Assembly (NCBI GenBank): GCA_002292855.1
Contig: DBBY01000057.1
Span: 9,791 to 16,197 of the forward strand
Reading direction: 5' to 3'
DNA: 6,407 nucleotides
Origin: Flavobacteriales bacterium UBA972
Lineage (GTDB): Bacteria > Bacteroidota > Bacteroidia > Flavobacteriales > Schleiferiaceae
The notes under the pieces were generated by a model. It did no database searches and was not told the origin of the DNA. It saw only the letters and a list, made by a program, of their open reading frames with translations. The first letter of the stretch is position 1. Each line of letters begins with the position of its first letter. The position numbers and the translations under genes are program-made. Of the stretch, positions 5,322-6,407 are shown piece by piece.

Positions 5322-6407
5322 CCTTTGCCCTATGGTGGGCCCTTGCTACACTGCCGGGTGGCCTTTGGCCGGTGCTTGGCGCATCCTGGCAGCAAGGCTC
5401 CAGCTCGCTTTGGCTTCAGTCTGCTCCGACGCCCTTTGGCGGACGAAGCCAGTTCTCTGGGAGCCATAAGTACTGGTCGCTGCGCTACGGAAGCCATGCC
5501 CCAGGCTGGGGATGGAGTCTTAGCCACAAGGGTCGCGGACTCTGGCTGTCGCCACGGGGCTCACTGGGCGCGATGTGGTCGGGCAAGGGGACCTTTGCCA
5601 AACAGCCCTGGACGGCCCAGGCCATGGTTCATTCCAAGGCTTGGGTTGGCCGGGGGACTTGGGGGCCACTGACCCTGCAGCGCAGCCTTCCCGGATGCAA
5701 TCTCGCCTCCCTTCTATGGGATTCCCGGCAAATCGATGCCCTTTGGGCCCCCGGAATGAAGGCCTTGGGCTTTCGGCTAGAGGGCATGGAATGGCGCAGA
5801 AGCTGGACTTTGGGGCAAACGAGCGACCTGCTTCGGTACCGAGTTGGCGAAACAACCATGGAATGGCGCTCGAGCACAGCCAAAAGCCGAATGCAGCAGC
5901 AGTTCTCCCTGCGGACCGCCATCAAGGGCCGCCGAATTGGGCTTTATGTCGCCGACCAAGGTGCTGGGGCGAGCTATACCGCAAGGCTTAACCTTCACCT
6001 ACCCCAAGGGGGCAATTGGGCGGCCGGATGGTCTGGCGGACAGGCTTTGCTGCGATGGAGTCTGGGCGGTCCGTCGGACTTTAGTGGCAGCTTGCTCGAG
6101 CTGGGCAACCCGATTCGCGCCCGCGTGGAATTCCGCGGAACGGGGATTTCTATGGAGTGGAGCCGGGCTGGCACCCTGCAGTATGCATCCCTGTCGTCGC
6201 GCCATACCTGGACGCGCAAACCACCCAAACAGCCCCCTAGCGAAACGGAGTACGTCCCGGCGTGGATTGATTTAAACTACGAATTCTCAGGCAGTCCGCC
6301 CGAGTTGTTTTTGGAACTCAAGGGCAGCGAAGTTCATAGCATTCAGCTTTTGGCGCAAACCCGGCAGTGGAAGGACCACATTCCCCCGGGAACCTACGCG
6401 GTGAGCG
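5318..6407 (+). CDS. Large exported tryptophan-rich protein, candidate outer-membrane barrel or usher-like protein, runs off right edge
   Basis: From the ATG at 5318, which overlaps the preceding stop (ATGA), the frame is open for 363 codons to the window end, longer than any other plus-strand frame here. No alternative start lies between it and the in-frame stop at 5288-5290. Residues 1-22 (MTFALWWALATLPGGLWPVLGA) look like a signal peptide, though the n-region lacks a positive charge. The next 280 residues are rich in Trp, Gly, Ser and Arg: about 25 Trp in 363 residues, with alternating patterns such as YWSLRY, WGWSLSH, LYVADQ and LLRWSLGG that suggest amphipathic strands of an outer-membrane barrel. 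A proline-rich break (KPPKQPPSE, about 304-312) precedes a different segment, WIDLNYEF...ELFLELKG...DHIPPGTYAVS, which looks like an Ig-like or plug domain; usher plugs carry a similar VPPGPF turn. I saw no classical usher N-terminal domain. The usher role is inferred from its position after a chaperone. Confidence 0.6.
   Translation, partial: MTFALWWALATLPGGLWPVLGASWQQGSSSLWLQSAPTPFGGRSQFSGSHKYWSLRYGSHAPGWGWSLSHKGRGLWLSPRGSLGAMWSGKGTFAKQPWTAQAMVHSKAWVGRGTWGPLTLQRSLPGCNLASLLWDSRQIDALWAPGMKALGFRLEGMEWRRSWTLGQTSDLLRYRVGETTMEWRSSTAKSRMQQQFSLRTAIKGRRIGLYVADQGAGASYTARLNLHLPQGGNWAAGWSGGQALLRWSLGGPSDFSGSLLELGNPIRARVEFRGTGISMEWSRAGTLQYASLSSRHTWTRKPPKQPPSETEYVPAWIDLNYEFSGSPPELFLELKGSEVHSIQLLAQTRQWKDHIPPGTYAVS

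Noticed and set aside
5575..6275. Plus-strand frames of 138 and 143 codons inside the right-hand region
   Set aside because: Both lie within the uninterrupted 363-codon frame that starts at 5318 and is coupled to the chaperone gene; they have no signal peptide, promoter or motif.

Overview
This window looks like chromosomal DNA from a GC-rich member of the Bacteroidota (Flavobacteriia/Cytophagia-like). The main evidence is three promoter -7 boxes of the Bacteroidota type TAnnTTTG placed directly before genes, together with the absence of convincing Shine-Dalgarno sequences. The family-level look of the proteins agrees (an Lnt with a GVExMPF-type loop, a short PssA). The GC content is by eye above 50 percent, and I did not count it. 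The genus cannot be named from this sequence.

Left part (1-2037, minus strand): the N-terminal third of dihydrolipoyl dehydrogenase (lpdA), running off the left edge, and upstream of it a complete apolipoprotein N-acyltransferase (lnt). Middle part (2069-3982, plus strand): pssA, purS and an aldo/keto reductase of the potassium-channel-beta type form a compact operon (4-base overlap, then a 4-base gap). lnt and pssA are divergent. Their start codons are only 31 bases apart and their -7 boxes lie back to back in that gap. PssA feeds the phosphatidylethanolamine pool from which Lnt takes its acyl chain, so the pairing makes metabolic sense.

Right part (4111 to the right edge, plus strand): a separate, tightly coupled three-gene cluster. 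It encodes a small secreted all-beta protein that resembles a pilin-type subunit, a periplasmic protein with features of a PapD-like chaperone, and a long tryptophan-rich exported protein that is open to the end of the window and reads like the start of an outer-membrane beta-barrel. The order subunit, chaperone, large outer-membrane protein is that of a chaperone-usher pathway. None of the three is a close match to the classical proteobacterial proteins, so this is the best candidate for an undescribed surface-assembly system here. The reading is inference from gene order, signal peptides and motif fragments.

I saw no tRNA, rRNA, CRISPR array, insertion sequence or phage gene. The only gap longer than 100 bases is 3983-4110, which holds a weak possible hairpin and a possible promoter.
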